Below, piece after piece: positions 25,589 through 35,407 of a DNA stretch of 64,000 nt. Position numbers and translations under genes: made by a program. The notes under the pieces were generated by a model, which saw only the letters and a list, made by a program, of their open reading frames with translations, made no database searches and was not told the DNA's origin. The stretch's first letter is position 1; each line of letters begins with the position of its first letter. Source of the DNA: Trichuris trichiura. Lineage: Eukaryota > Nematoda > Enoplea > Trichinellida > Trichuridae. The DNA is taken from NCBI GenBank assembly GCA_037903355.1, contig JBAJFE010000015.1, positions 558,001-622,000 on the forward strand, written 5' to 3'.

Positions 25589-26761
25589 ATGCTGCTAGGC
25601 GTTGCTCTAACGCAAGTTGCCTTTGCGCTTCAACTGGTAAGCGACTTTGCAAACTTCTTACTACTTTTTCAAGCCGGTTTTAGGTCGTTCAAAGCCTGTG
25701 CGCTTTGACGAAAGAGGAATGTCGCGACGCGGGCTTTACGATCAATTTACTGTGCAGCTCGTGCGATGACTTAGCCCAGTTCAAACTAGACGCTTTGGAG
25801 CCAACTTGCCGTCAGTGTTGCCAAAAAGACGTTGGCGAATCCGTTCGGGTTAGTTGATCTTTCGTATGCGATTTGTTGGAGCGCGTCTTGCCGCGAAATT
25901 CGTACACAAATGAAAAGTGACGTGCGCATTGCGCCAAAAATTATTTACTCAGCTTTCTTTTTTTAATAAAGCGGTAACGCGTTTCGTAAGTAATTAATCG
26001 TGTGCATTGTCAAGAATGACGCGCAGGTATATCTACCGTATGCACTTTGAACATCCGCACTGTTACGTTATATCTCTTAGTTATGTTAGTCTTGGAAATT
26101 TACCAGGCCACATCGTCTCGTTGAACGGCATGTAGCCTCTATAATCCTCAAGTTTTTGTATACTAGTAGAAAAGTTTACGCCAATTTTTGAATTTCTACA
26201 GTAAGCTTTGTTCATTGCGAAAGATTCTCAAGTTCATTATGTGTAAATTTAAAAACAAACCCTTCAAGTTTCTCTGAAACGCCTTTATCCGTACCTTTTG
26301 GCTGATTTTTTTGCCGACCGAAAAAGCCTCCCTAATTTGCCGAGTAGTTTGGCTTTCCGACGTAGACTAATTGAGCTGAAATGCCATTTTTTCGTGCCCT
26401 TAAATTTTAAACCGTTCAGGTGACATGTTGCAGTAAGGATCCAGGCTGCTTTTTTTTCAGAAATATCCCACAGCAATTCTTGAAGTGTGTGCATGACGGT
26501 TGGGAAAATACCCGCAGATTCAGGGTACGTCTCTCGTCCGTAGCCTAAAAGGGCAGTTTGTGCTATGCTTCTTATTTCTTAGCCTTCGTAAAATCGGTGG
26601 ACCTTAAAAGGTGGCCTGGCCTGCTGGTGCAATACGTTCGAGGAGCCGATCCAACCATAAAGTTAGTCGACGAAAAGGGTAACATCGCCGAAACTCTCGG
26701 CATCGATAATTGGAATACTGACTCCGTTATTGAATTCTTAAACATGCGTCTGATCAGATAA
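25589..26761 (+). CDS. SELENOF: Selenoprotein F (15-kDa), UGA-encoded selenocysteine
   Basis: Four exons: 25589-25636, 25684-25848, 26461-26524 and 26583-26761, 151 residues including Sec. Signal peptide MLLGVALTQVAFA. The N-terminal Cys-rich UGGT-binding part shows CRDAGF, LLCSSCDDLAQF, CRQCCQK. Exon 3 reads TAILEVCA-TGA-RLGKYPQ: the TGA at 26494-26496 sits exactly where SELENOF carries selenocysteine (C-x-U redox motif). Exon 4 gives the thioredoxin-like remainder (AFVKSVDLKRWPG, QYVRGADP, WNTDSVIEFL). Similarity continues past the TGA across a further intron, so it is recoded, not a stop. The family is an ER-resident thiol-disulfide oxidoreductase working with UDP-glucose:glycoprotein glucosyltransferase. 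A candidate SECIS lies directly 3'. The motif is C-A-U here instead of the common C-G-U. Confidence 0.93.
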
Positions 26762-26767
26762 GTCTCC

Positions 26768-26841
26768 GACGCCTTCCTTAACTGTGACGGCCAATCCAAC
26801 AAAGTCGAAAGACTGGGATGGACCCGATGTTGGGGGCGGTC
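26768..26841 (+). promoter_or_regulatory. SECIS element (form 2) in SELENOF 3' UTR
   Basis: Begins 7 nt after the SELENOF stop codon. Lower stem GACGCC...AAC (26768-26782) can pair with GTTGGGGGCGGTC (26829-26841). The non-Watson-Crick quartet is GTGA (26784-26787) against CGAT (26825-26828). Helix II: GGCCAATCC (26789-26797) with GGATGGACC (26816-26824), each side with one bulged A. Apical unpaired AA (26798-26799 or 26801-26802), then a mini-hairpin AGTC-GAAA-GACT (26803-26814), the extra stem that defines form 2. SECIS elements recruit SBP2 and direct Sec insertion at UGA. Hand-folded; no energy calculated. Confidence 0.85.
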
Positions 26842-27213
26842 GGTTATTGAGTTACCAAGTCGCCTTAGCAAAAATTGTTGTCAAATATTTTGAATTTCAC
26901 GGTTGTCTAGTAAACAAAACTGTTCGGTTTCCTTTCTTATGCTATTTAAAGCTTAGAACGTTTGAACAGCTGCTTAATCTCCTGTGTACGCCTTCGATGG
27001 GTCATAGAGTGAACAATAGCGTAAAGTCGATGGACGAAAGGAGAAAGAGCTTAAAACTTTTGCTCATTGAAAACTTGGGGTGTTCAATATCTGTTTTGGC
27101 GGAGGAATAAAACTTCGAACACTTTAATTGTTGTCGCTTTGCTCCTTCTTGGAAAGACCATATCTACTTAAGCTTTCTTGCATTATACGATGGAGCTATA
27201 AGTTGTTTCAGCT
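26842..27213. other. SELENOF 3' UTR / NUBPL upstream spacer
   Basis: About 370 bp between the SECIS and the NUBPL start. It contains no supported coding sequence; it should hold the SELENOF polyadenylation site and the NUBPL promoter. Confidence 0.4.
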
Positions 27214-28587
27214 ATGACGATAGGCAGCACTGTTTTGCGTTCCATTGCGAAGGGTCTGCCTGTGAAGCTGCCTATAGCGGGAGTGAAACGCGTAGTATTG
27301 GTTGCCTCCGCCAAAGGAGGAGTGGGCAAGTCGACCGTAGCAGGTAACCCACTTTTGTCTCGCCATCACTTCAGGGCCTTTAATTATACTTTTTCTACGT
27401 TTAAGTAAATCTTGCAACGGCCCTGCAAAGGATCAATCCGAACAGTTCGGTTGGTCTATTGGACGCCGACGTGTTTGGACCTTCCATACCAAGAATGATG
27501 AATCTGAGCGGACAGCCCGAAGTCAACGAACGTGCAAATACGGTCGGCTGACGTCACTGGCGATTTGAATTTTATTTTTTTTGCAGAAAAAATCATTTTG
27601 CCACCAGTAAGCTTTGGCATAAAGTGGTAAGCACGCGACGTTTTCTCTACGGATCGTCTTTGCATAAGTAACCAATATTAAAGCATGTCAATGGGACTTT
27701 TAGTGGGTCAAGATCAACCAATAGTCTGGAGAGGCTTAATGGTCATGTCCGCAATAAATACTCTACTTCGTAAAGTATCATTATCGATTGGAAAGATTGA
27801 GTCTACAAATTGGCGTTTATAGGTCCGGTGGGGCCCGCTGGATTTGTTGGTAGTGGACATGCCTCCCGGAACGGGCGATACGCAATTATCCATTGTTCAA
27901 AATATACCAGTTGACGGTAATAGAAGTTAAACACTTACGGCAAGGTTGGCTTATTTCAAATTTCAGGCGTAGTAATCGTGTCAACCGCGCAAGACGTTGC
28001 CTTAAGCGACGCCAGAAGAGGTGCGGAAATGTTTAGAAAAGTTGGCGCCCCTATTATTGGATTGGTCGAAAATATGGCCACCTTCTTATGTCCACACTGC
28101 AACGAAGAGACAAAACTTTACGGCAGCGACGAGCAGTTGAAAAAGTTTGCCGATCAATTTGAAATCAACCTTTTAGGTAGTGGGCTTTTTTCTCAAAAAA
28201 TCCTCCTTCAGTACTCCATTAAATATTCTGTTTTTTCCATGTACTTTCTTAAATCCAGTTTGCTACTTTTACGAAATTTACATACGTAGTTTATAGCAGA
28301 AATCGCTCCATCGACTTTTTTCCGCTTACAGATTTTCAAATCGCCTGGTGACGCGTTTCGGCTGTGTTTTATTGCCAATGTTTCAGGTATTTTACCTTTC
28401 GAAGTGAAGGTTGTTGAATGCAGCGATTCCGGAACGCCAATTGTGGTCTCGGCACCCAACTGTCTTTCGGTACGTTCTCATAATTTGCCACTGCCATATT
28501 TACGACCAGTTTGCGTAGGCAAAGGTATTTGTTAGCATTGCTCGTAAAGTGGACGAAGCGCTAGCAAACGTTTCTAATCCATCGTAA
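27214..28587 (+). CDS. NUBPL: NUBPL / IND1, mitochondrial complex I Fe-S assembly ATPase
   Basis: Eight exons: 27214-27343, 27406-27531, 27587-27626, 27684-27774, 27823-27916, 27967-28176, 28387-28469 and 28519-28587, 280 residues, consistent phases. Mrp/NBP35-type P-loop protein: deviant Walker [13 protein letters not shown] near residue 38, [49 protein letters not shown], and the Fe-S-binding pair CPHC ([13 protein letters not shown]). The family delivers iron-sulfur clusters to respiratory complex I in mitochondria. The short N-terminal extension before the P-loop is compatible with a targeting peptide. The exon 2 donor (GTGCAA at 27532) is weak; a codon-boundary alternative a few bases downstream does not keep frame. 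Same strand as SELENOF, 452 bp downstream. Confidence 0.9.
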
Positions 28588-28649
28588 ACATCTGTGCGCT
28601 ATATTTATTCAGCAGACCGTCTCATTAAGCAACAAAAACAAAGCAGATT

Positions 28650-29144
28650 TTATGTGTTCAACGTAAAGTCGACTCCCGTGTGAACAACACGATGAACTTT
28701 CGAAGCGTTGCTTTTGTCTTTCAATTGGACTTCACCAACCTTTGCATCATTGTTGCATTTTGTTGATCGACGTTTACCCAGCAAGCACAACAACAACGGT
28801 AGGATAATTAGTATAGCGAAAGATAGCGATGCGGCAATGATGATAAGGCAGTACTGAATGACAACCATAATTTCTTGCATTTGTCCCAACTTGTATGCCA
28901 GTCTGGATATGGTTTCCGCTACGTCGTCGACGGCGCATACCTTTTCGCATGATGATTGATATCGCTGATCAAGCGGACCATTCGGAAGCAGTTGTTGAGA
29001 ATTCGGCCATGAAAGCATCGTTGTAGGGTTGAACGGGCCTTGAATCGACTTTCGTCCCGCTTTCATCAATTCCAGCACACCTTTAGCAATGTTGTAGCCT
29101 CCGTCCAATGCCTGTACGCTATTAGACTGTTCGGGAAACATCAT
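28650..29144 (-). CDS. Single-pass membrane protein, unknown family
   Basis: An intronless frame of 164 codons on the minus strand (start ATG at 29144; only a TTG and no ATG lies upstream before a stop). The first ~85 residues are soluble with one Cys pair (CEKVC). One long hydrophobic helix follows at about residues 95-123 (IMVVIQYCLIIIAASLSFAILIILPLLLCLL), then a basic/polar tail starting GKRRS. Without a signal peptide this looks like a type II or signal-anchor topology. It lies tail-to-tail with NUBPL (62 bp) and 185 bp downstream of MLH3 on the same strand. No family recognised; upstream exons cannot be excluded. Confidence 0.5.
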   Translation of the reverse strand: MMFPEQSNSVQALDGGYNIAKGVLELMKAGRKSIQGPFNPTTMLSWPNSQQLLPNGPLDQRYQSSCEKVCAVDDVAETISRLAYKLGQMQEIMVVIQYCLIIIAASLSFAILIILPLLLCLLGKRRSTKCNNDAKVGEVQLKDKSNASKVHRVVHTGVDFTLNT

Positions 29145-29328
29145 TTTCGTTGCGCCATTCCGCTCCAAGCGTCGTATGACACTTTAAGCCGAAAGTGCCG
29201 CGTATAATTGTACATGTAAGGTCGCGTGCAATGGAGTCTCGACAAGTGGGCCAAATTGCAACGCGTACGCAAACACTTTATTACCATGGAAGGTACGATT
29301 GTACAAGCGTCAAATTGTTTGCTTAGAA

Positions 29329-31581
29329 CTACGGTTGCATTTCGAAATGGTCAAAGTCGTACAGCTGAAAGAACGACCGACGGCCGTGCGCGCAACAGAA
29401 TGGAGTTTGGCACGACGCCAACTGGTCTACTAGATACTGGCAGTATTGAATGTTAAGATGGTCTCCAAATTTGACAGCCGCTTAAAAGTAAAAGATGTTT
29501 CGTGACTTGCTAAGAAGAATTGCAAATCGACAACGACACCTTTGCAAGCCCATTCGTTGAATGCCGAGCGAACAACCGGAACAAGTGTTCGCGGCGTAGG
29601 AGTTATACTTATTTCGGAAAGCTTTGTTTTTTTTTTCAAAAAGGGATTGGTTGTAAAATACTGAAAAATCGCATGAGCCTACCTGATTGACGAGTTGTTG
29701 TACGAAGTGAAGCGCTTCTTCTCTTTTTCGATTTGCTCTACGCTCAAGGAAACACAAAGGCAAAGTTTGCACCAATGCATACCCATTTGACTCGTGCCAC
29801 TCGACTCCATATTGCCCTTCGTACATATATACAGTTCCATTGGAGAATATAAGTTCAATAAGTGTCTAACTCAAAAGGTCTTGGCAAGGATGGAAAAGTG
29901 TGGCTGGAAATGATAACGACTGGCCCAATCGTGCTTTGCTAACTCTACCTTGTTGAACATGCTCTGAAAAGGATTGATCGATGGATATGGCAGAAAGGCG
30001 AATCGTATTTACACCATTTAGCAAGCGTTCCAATAGTATGCGTTCGGAGATTGCATGTTGATCAAAAACAAGCAGCTTTGATGGTCGTCCATTGTTCTCC
30101 GGTAAAATGACTTTGCATAATATGAACTTGTCGTCGAACTGAGCAATTGCCTGAAATGTGCCCACCTTAAATGCCCGCAGGTTCAGTCGGTTCAACTTAC
30201 TCGAGTTGCACGCAGAGTTTCACGATCCATGATAAAGCTGCTGATCGGTTGTCTTCGTTCCATAAGAGCAATACAGTCCGTACTGTATTTATGGGCACTA
30301 TTCCAATGTTCTGTGGGCTCCTTGCGGATCGATGCGAGAAATTGAGCGCAAAAAAACGGATTCGATTTTGTGTATTGGTCCGAACTGTCGGTAACAACCG
30401 GTAATGAGGACGAAGCCGTCGGATTTTCTCGTTCAGTTGAAAATGACACCTTTCCTCCCAAATAAGACAATGGCCTATCGTTATCGCCCTGTGGTTCATC
30501 GTTTGCGGCCATTGCGCTCAAAGGGAACGTATCATCCATCAAGCGATTGACGTTTTTCAGCAGTTCCGGTTCGTGGTTAAAACATAATACGAAAACGGGA
30601 TAGCAAAATCCCGCCCTCCGGCGTGATTTGCATTTTTCCCGCCGCCACTTGTATACGCGTTTGGAAATCTAAACGCTTTCACACGTTAAGAAGCGACGAG
30701 TGACATGCTTCTTCAAATGGCAATACATTTTGGAGAAGATCTTCATCGTGAACAATCTTTCTATTGTTGTACAAAACTTGCAGTTCGTTAGTACAATGAT
30801 TTTCTACTCCGATCCAGCAATTGTTGTTCAATCGTTCCAGCTTATGACGATAGATGTCGCCGTAGACTATTTGAAAAGCTTCGTCAAGGCAGTGAACTCC
30901 TCCGACTTTGAATAGAGGTCGTTCGCTTTGCCGATCAAAGAGCAAAAATGCCACCGATGGATTAGCTATGTACAGAAGCTGGATTGTGTTTGTCAGCTTC
31001 CGTAGCTCCCGCTCAATGTTTATTCCTAGGCGAAAAACCGCTTTTCCCTCCAAAAGTCTTGACGCCCACCGCTTACCTTTTTGACGTGCTGGGAGCATGG
31101 AAAATAGACCTTTTATGGTCACCGTGGTTCCCTGATAGTCTCGGGTGATTAACCTTTCAGACGTTCCCTGCGTAAAGACACAAAGCATTAAATATGAAAT
31201 ACAGAACAAAGGTACGCGTACCTCCTTATTTATCATTAGGCGGTAACCTAAAGCCATGTCCTGTTGGCGTGCTTCAATGGTAGCCTCTGCCGCAAGCCGA
31301 ATAACAGCCGATAAACTTTTTATATCGTTTGTTGACCTGAAAAAGCGTTTGAAGTTTTAAAATGCTTGTACAAAAAAGAATGAGTACCTTGCAGCCGCGA
31401 TGTTCCTTGCCTGACCAGCGTTTATGCCAACACCGTTGTCAACAACTTGAAATTTGAATTTGTCTACGTGAACATGAATAGCGATCGAAGTGCTCCGAGC
31501 TTCCAACGAATTGTAGACCAGCGCTTCAACGGCATCCGTAATACCCAATATTCGGCCGAAGCTTTCAACTTGTTCGACCAT
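29329..31581 (-). CDS. MLH3: DNA mismatch repair / meiotic endonuclease MLH3
   Basis: Nine exons on the minus strand: 31581-31388, 31336-31222, 31167-31077, 31025-30727, 30668-30201, 30150-29871, 29816-29683, 29621-29540 and 29480-29329, 604 residues, all phases consistent. N-terminal GHKL ATPase: motif I DAVEALVYNSLEA, motif II VDNGVGI, then GTTVTIKGLFSMLP. C-terminal MutL domain: metal-binding endonuclease motif DQHAISERILLE (~419), ACKAAVKFGDHL, and CCAHGRR (~583), the combination that marks MLH3/PMS-type nucleases. Overall it aligns best with MLH3 (YPVFVL after the ATPase half; LASCQTPF before CAHGR). MutL-gamma (MLH1-MLH3) cuts meiotic crossover intermediates and assists mismatch repair. 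Odd point: the usual GFRGEAL ATP-lid motif is not recognisable. Much shorter than human MLH3, lacking the long linker. Confidence 0.88.
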
Positions 31582-33188
31582 TCGATTGTCGCGGGGAAAA
31601 TATGCGCAAAAAATTAGACTAAATTAAATGTAAGAAATGCCCACCTAAAAAGCCGCCTTTTCAACAGCGTAACATCGTTCAAACGCTTTGACGGTGAAAG
31701 CTAGCGCGACGGCGCTTCACTGCGGGTCCAAACATATCTTTTAGCTAAAAAACATAAATTATTTGCTTGTAGAAAACGTGCGTACATACTGCCGCGACCA
31801 GGGCAGCGTATGGAATAAGATTTAAAGATTTAAATTACTGTAGAAGTATTTAACGGTGCGCAAGTTTTAATTATTCTGTAGTTTTGGGGGCAGTGCAACG
31901 GTTAAATTGCGGCAGATGGTACCGATGATTTAAGCTCTTTAATTGGGTTGCTTCTTTTTTCCGTACTCTAACAAAATCGTCCGAGCTGTGCTGAACGTGA
32001 ACGTGCGAAGTTGTAGCCATTGCAAAAAACAGTACCGCTGCGTTAAGAACGCCCTAAAGTGGAGAATCGCATCACCCGCTCCTTCGTCATAATCTTCTAT
32101 CGTCTTGCCAGAAGCTGCAGGTAGGAACTTTTTATGTTTTCTTATTCTATTGTCAAACGCAAGCCATGCTCAGCAGACTTTTGATTGCTTCAAAGCTAGT
32201 ACAGGTTAAAGCGCGCTCGTGTAAGCTAAAGAATGCCGCGATTCGCCGAGATCTCTTATCATGCTGCGCTTGTTCTGCGGCGGTTTACAGCCACATTTGA
32301 ACATAATGTTACAGTTTCTATCTCTGTCCAAAGACATTGGAGGATGTCTTTTGGCCTTAAACAATTCGATCACGGAAAGGTAGCAGAATGAGTACCGATT
32401 TTTCCTCATTACAAAAAATCCACTCGAATTTACAATTGTTACTTCAAAGCCTGCCTGCTATGGTGAACAGTGATAAAAGAATTGTCACCTTTTTTCTAAA
32501 AAACAATTTCTTTACTTCTTGTAGATGGTGATTTTGCGTCAACTGAGCCAACGGCGAAGGTGGGTCATAATGTGTTGATTCAACAGGCATTGTTTAAAAT
32601 TCTTCATTGATGGGATTCAAAAAGTTCCACATTGAAGCCTTTGTAATGTGTGGCTGCAAATCTGATAGGATGGCGGCTTGGCAAGAGTGGGTAAACCAAA
32701 ATATTACCAAGCTCTCAGACGTGATTCCCCTTAGCATATGGGATCCAAATGCTCCGATAATACTGTATTTTATTGCTGCCCGATGTAGAGCGTATTCTTT
32801 GGCTATTAATCACCGGTGATGTCCATTTGAGCGATCAGAATGTTAAAGAAGCAGAGAACGCGTATCATTAGCATAAGCATTCGGGTTTGCACAAGTTTCC
32901 TCGACCTGCTGCTTCCTTTTGCTTGATTTGCCCTACGTGGAGAATAATTTACATTTGACTAATTAACTGTTGTGTTTGATGTTGGAATAGAGTTTGCTTC
33001 GAGCGCACTTAAGTTAAAACATTCCTGCAACGGCGAACGATGGTTGCATTACTTTTGTCGAACCGTAAAAGTTCGAATAAGTTACGTGTCCTTTTCCCAA
33101 AAGCGAACTTGTCAAAAAACGGTTCGTTTTTAATATTCAACATTTATTATTAGCGCGCTGAAGTGCGACTTATAAGGAGATATTAACT
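31582..33188. other. Intergenic, MLH3 upstream region
   Basis: About 1.6 kb between MLH3 (starting here, minus) and the end of the propeptide-inhibitor gene. I looked for a relic of a cysteine-protease domain that might once have continued the inhibitor gene and saw none. Open frames are short and featureless. Confidence 0.4.
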
Positions 33189-33973
33189 TCAAAACAAGTG
33201 CATAAATGTTTTGATTTTTTTCTTATCTTTTTTGGCCGCATCCTGCTTCGTAACTTTGTGCTGAGGTTGATGATGAACTGCTGCTGTCGGTCTCGGTAAT
33301 TGACGGGACGGCGTTGAACCAATGCCTCTTAGTGCCATAAATTCTTCTGACGTCACATCGAAAAATTCGGTCACGCCATACGTCGCCGAACCTATAATGA
33401 CGTAACGAAAATACATGAACTGCTTTTTTTTATCTTTAAACTTTTGTCCCGGCTAATACACCACACAGAAATTGATCTCAATCAGTTTTGCACTCTTATA
33501 TGCTAATTCAATAGTTTGTTTCTTCATCTCAATGCGGGAGTGCGATTAAATAATTGCGAGATGTATATAGCTTTACCGAGATCATTTTCCTTGAGTTTTT
33601 CGCCCAATCTCATATTCCTTTGGAATGCTTTAAATCTTCTCATCAGTTCATCTTCAGTATTGTACCAACGTCGAAACTTCAACATAGCTTTTGTGAACGT
33701 TTTCCAGTCACTTTTCCGTTGTTCATCCTTTGTCTCAATCAGTTCGATCAGCGTCACTGAATTAAACGTAAGTAGCAGTTGAAGTTCCAGTTCGCTTGAA
33801 TCGGTAATGTTGGCGGGAAAATGAGGAGACGACTTTGCTCCATTAGCATTTGGTGCTGCAACGACTACGACGATTCCGCAGCAAACAGCAAAAGCGATGC
33901 TATTAACCATTTCAGTCATTAACATGGCTCTACTATGTAGTCCATTACGACTTAAATTTCTGTTGGTCGTCAT
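33189..33973 (-). CDS. Stand-alone I29 propeptide-like protein (probable cathepsin inhibitor)
   Basis: Two exons on the minus strand: 33973-33577 and 33391-33189, 199 residues from the first ATG; an internal ATG at 33925 would place the hydrophobic signal peptide (VNSIAFAVCCGIVVVVAA) at the very N-terminus. The middle is a cathepsin-propeptide inhibitor I29 domain, with LLLTFNSVTLIELI, WKTFTKAMLKFRRWYNTEDEL and an ERFNIN-like helix (RRFKAFQRNM...KENDLG), then YGVTEFFDVTSEEF. This matches the neighbouring cathepsin F exon for exon, including the phase-1 intron after ENxxG. No catalytic domain follows; it ends in a Lys-rich tail (AAKKDKKKIK). Stand-alone I29 proteins (CTLA-2, BCPI types) inhibit cysteine cathepsins; the same job is inferred here. 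Probably derived by partial duplication of the adjacent gene. Confidence 0.8.
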
Positions 33974-35407
33974 CGATTGTTAGGCGTATTTAATAAGCTG
34001 ATTAAACAGAGAAACCATTAATTGCTGTATTCTTTGGTCCACACAGAACTTTATGGCACAATTCAAGTTTTGAAGTATTGTGTTTTCCACCTAAGCAAAA
34101 GTATCCTGTCTGCAGAAGCTCTTTAGCGTTGGCACCCCTCCGCTGCTGCTTGCTTAGATAAGGATCTCCTTCACCGTCGTCATTTTTCAACACTGCAACG
34201 ACTGCCGACTCGTTGAGACGAGTGATAAGGTACGATAACAGGAATGTTTTAAGTATCGTCAGGTTCTTTTCACATTCCTTTTCCATATGTTCTTTTTTCT
34301 ATTCGTTTGAAGCCGAAGCTGTTTGCGGCAGTATGCATCGGCATCTTCTGGATAAGAAGTATATTTTTTTAGAAGCCTTATTATAATGGTCTTGTTCGAA
34401 GTTGATGATCTGAAAAACAAGATCATTATAATGATGCCTCTACAAAAATATATTTCTTATCCAGAAAATGCCAATGCATACTGCCGTTAAGGCTACCCTT
34501 TACAGCTCAGTTTCTACATATTCGGGATTTTCACACCAATCCCGATTATCCGAGCTATTGTCAGGAAAGAAATGTGAAAAATATTTCACTGTTGTCCCTT
34601 CTTCAATCACTTAGAGTATCAAACTTCAATTTTACAGTCATTTAGTGCATGCTTGATAATCATCGTTTGCGTATCGCTTCCGGCAAATGTGAAACGTCGA
34701 AAGCGATTCTTTAGCGCATTATTTATTCGGGTGAAATTCGGTTTGCAACGTGCTTATGCATTCGAAATGAGCTTTTTCTTTAAGAAAAGCCTCACTTCAA
34801 GCACATAAACATGTCAGTTTCTGGGATACTTTTCCCGCCTTCGACTTGACGTGACGCAGAAAATAAGTCTTCTCACTATGCTATGCCTCATGTCTCCGTC
34901 TATCAAACCTTAGCAAATACTGCAAATCGATCAACTAACGAAAAGCTCTACTCATTACCTTCATTACTTGTTTTGCGAATACAAAATTGGCATTAGAGAT
35001 CTTAGCGACGCGTTCTAACAGTTGCTTTATATGCAAAAATGCCCAGCTCAGATCCGTTACAACCAACGACATAACTTACGCAGAACACTATTCTTTCTAG
35101 ACAGCCCATTTTCGCCTACGTATTATCCCACCGAACTTATAAAGTTACTATGAAATATCTTCGCGTTTTTAAGCTCAGAGTCAAAGTCGTTCTGCACAAG
35201 CAAAATTGCAATGCGAGGTTCAGCCAGTCGACTTCATTGATTATGCGTACGTGAGAGTCCGGCAGCCATTTACGCAATCAACACGACAACTTGTTAACGT
35301 AGCAAAAGTGCAGACTAACACGGCTGCCCACTAAGCGCTACAACTGTGTTTTCGATATTGTGATCAAAACAATACCAGCGATAAGCAGTCATTTAAAAAA
35401 AGACTTT
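33974..35407. other. Spacer between propeptide gene and cathepsin F
   Basis: About 1.4 kb. Holds a long inverted repeat (listed separately) and a 94-codon minus-strand frame (34002-34286) with several Cys but no recognised domain, which I do not call as a gene. Otherwise featureless. Confidence 0.4.
34326..34486. repeat. Long imperfect inverted repeat (foldback/MITE-like)
   Basis: Two arms of about 71 bp, 34326-34396 (starting CGGCAGTATGCATCGGCAT) and 34416-34486 (ending ATGCCAATGCATACTGCCG), are near-perfect reverse complements, separated by a loop of about 20 bp. No internal open frame. A miniature foldback transposable element is most likely; a transcribed long hairpin (small-RNA precursor) is an alternative. 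No clear target-site duplication seen. Confidence 0.8.

Noticed and set aside
26494..26496. TGA as a true stop or pseudogene mutation in the SELENOF gene
   Set aside because: Homology continues in frame beyond it through two splice junctions, the position is the known Sec site, and a SECIS-like hairpin follows.
30679..31257. Reading MLH3 as one uninterrupted 192-codon frame
   Set aside because: It contains intron-like GT-AG segments (31076-31026 and 31221-31168) whose removal improves the match to MutL proteins and keeps frame.
34002..34286. 94-codon minus frame next to the propeptide gene, checked as a possible cystatin-like exon
   Set aside because: Does not share the cysteine spacing or sequence of the cystatin-like part of the neighbouring cathepsin F.
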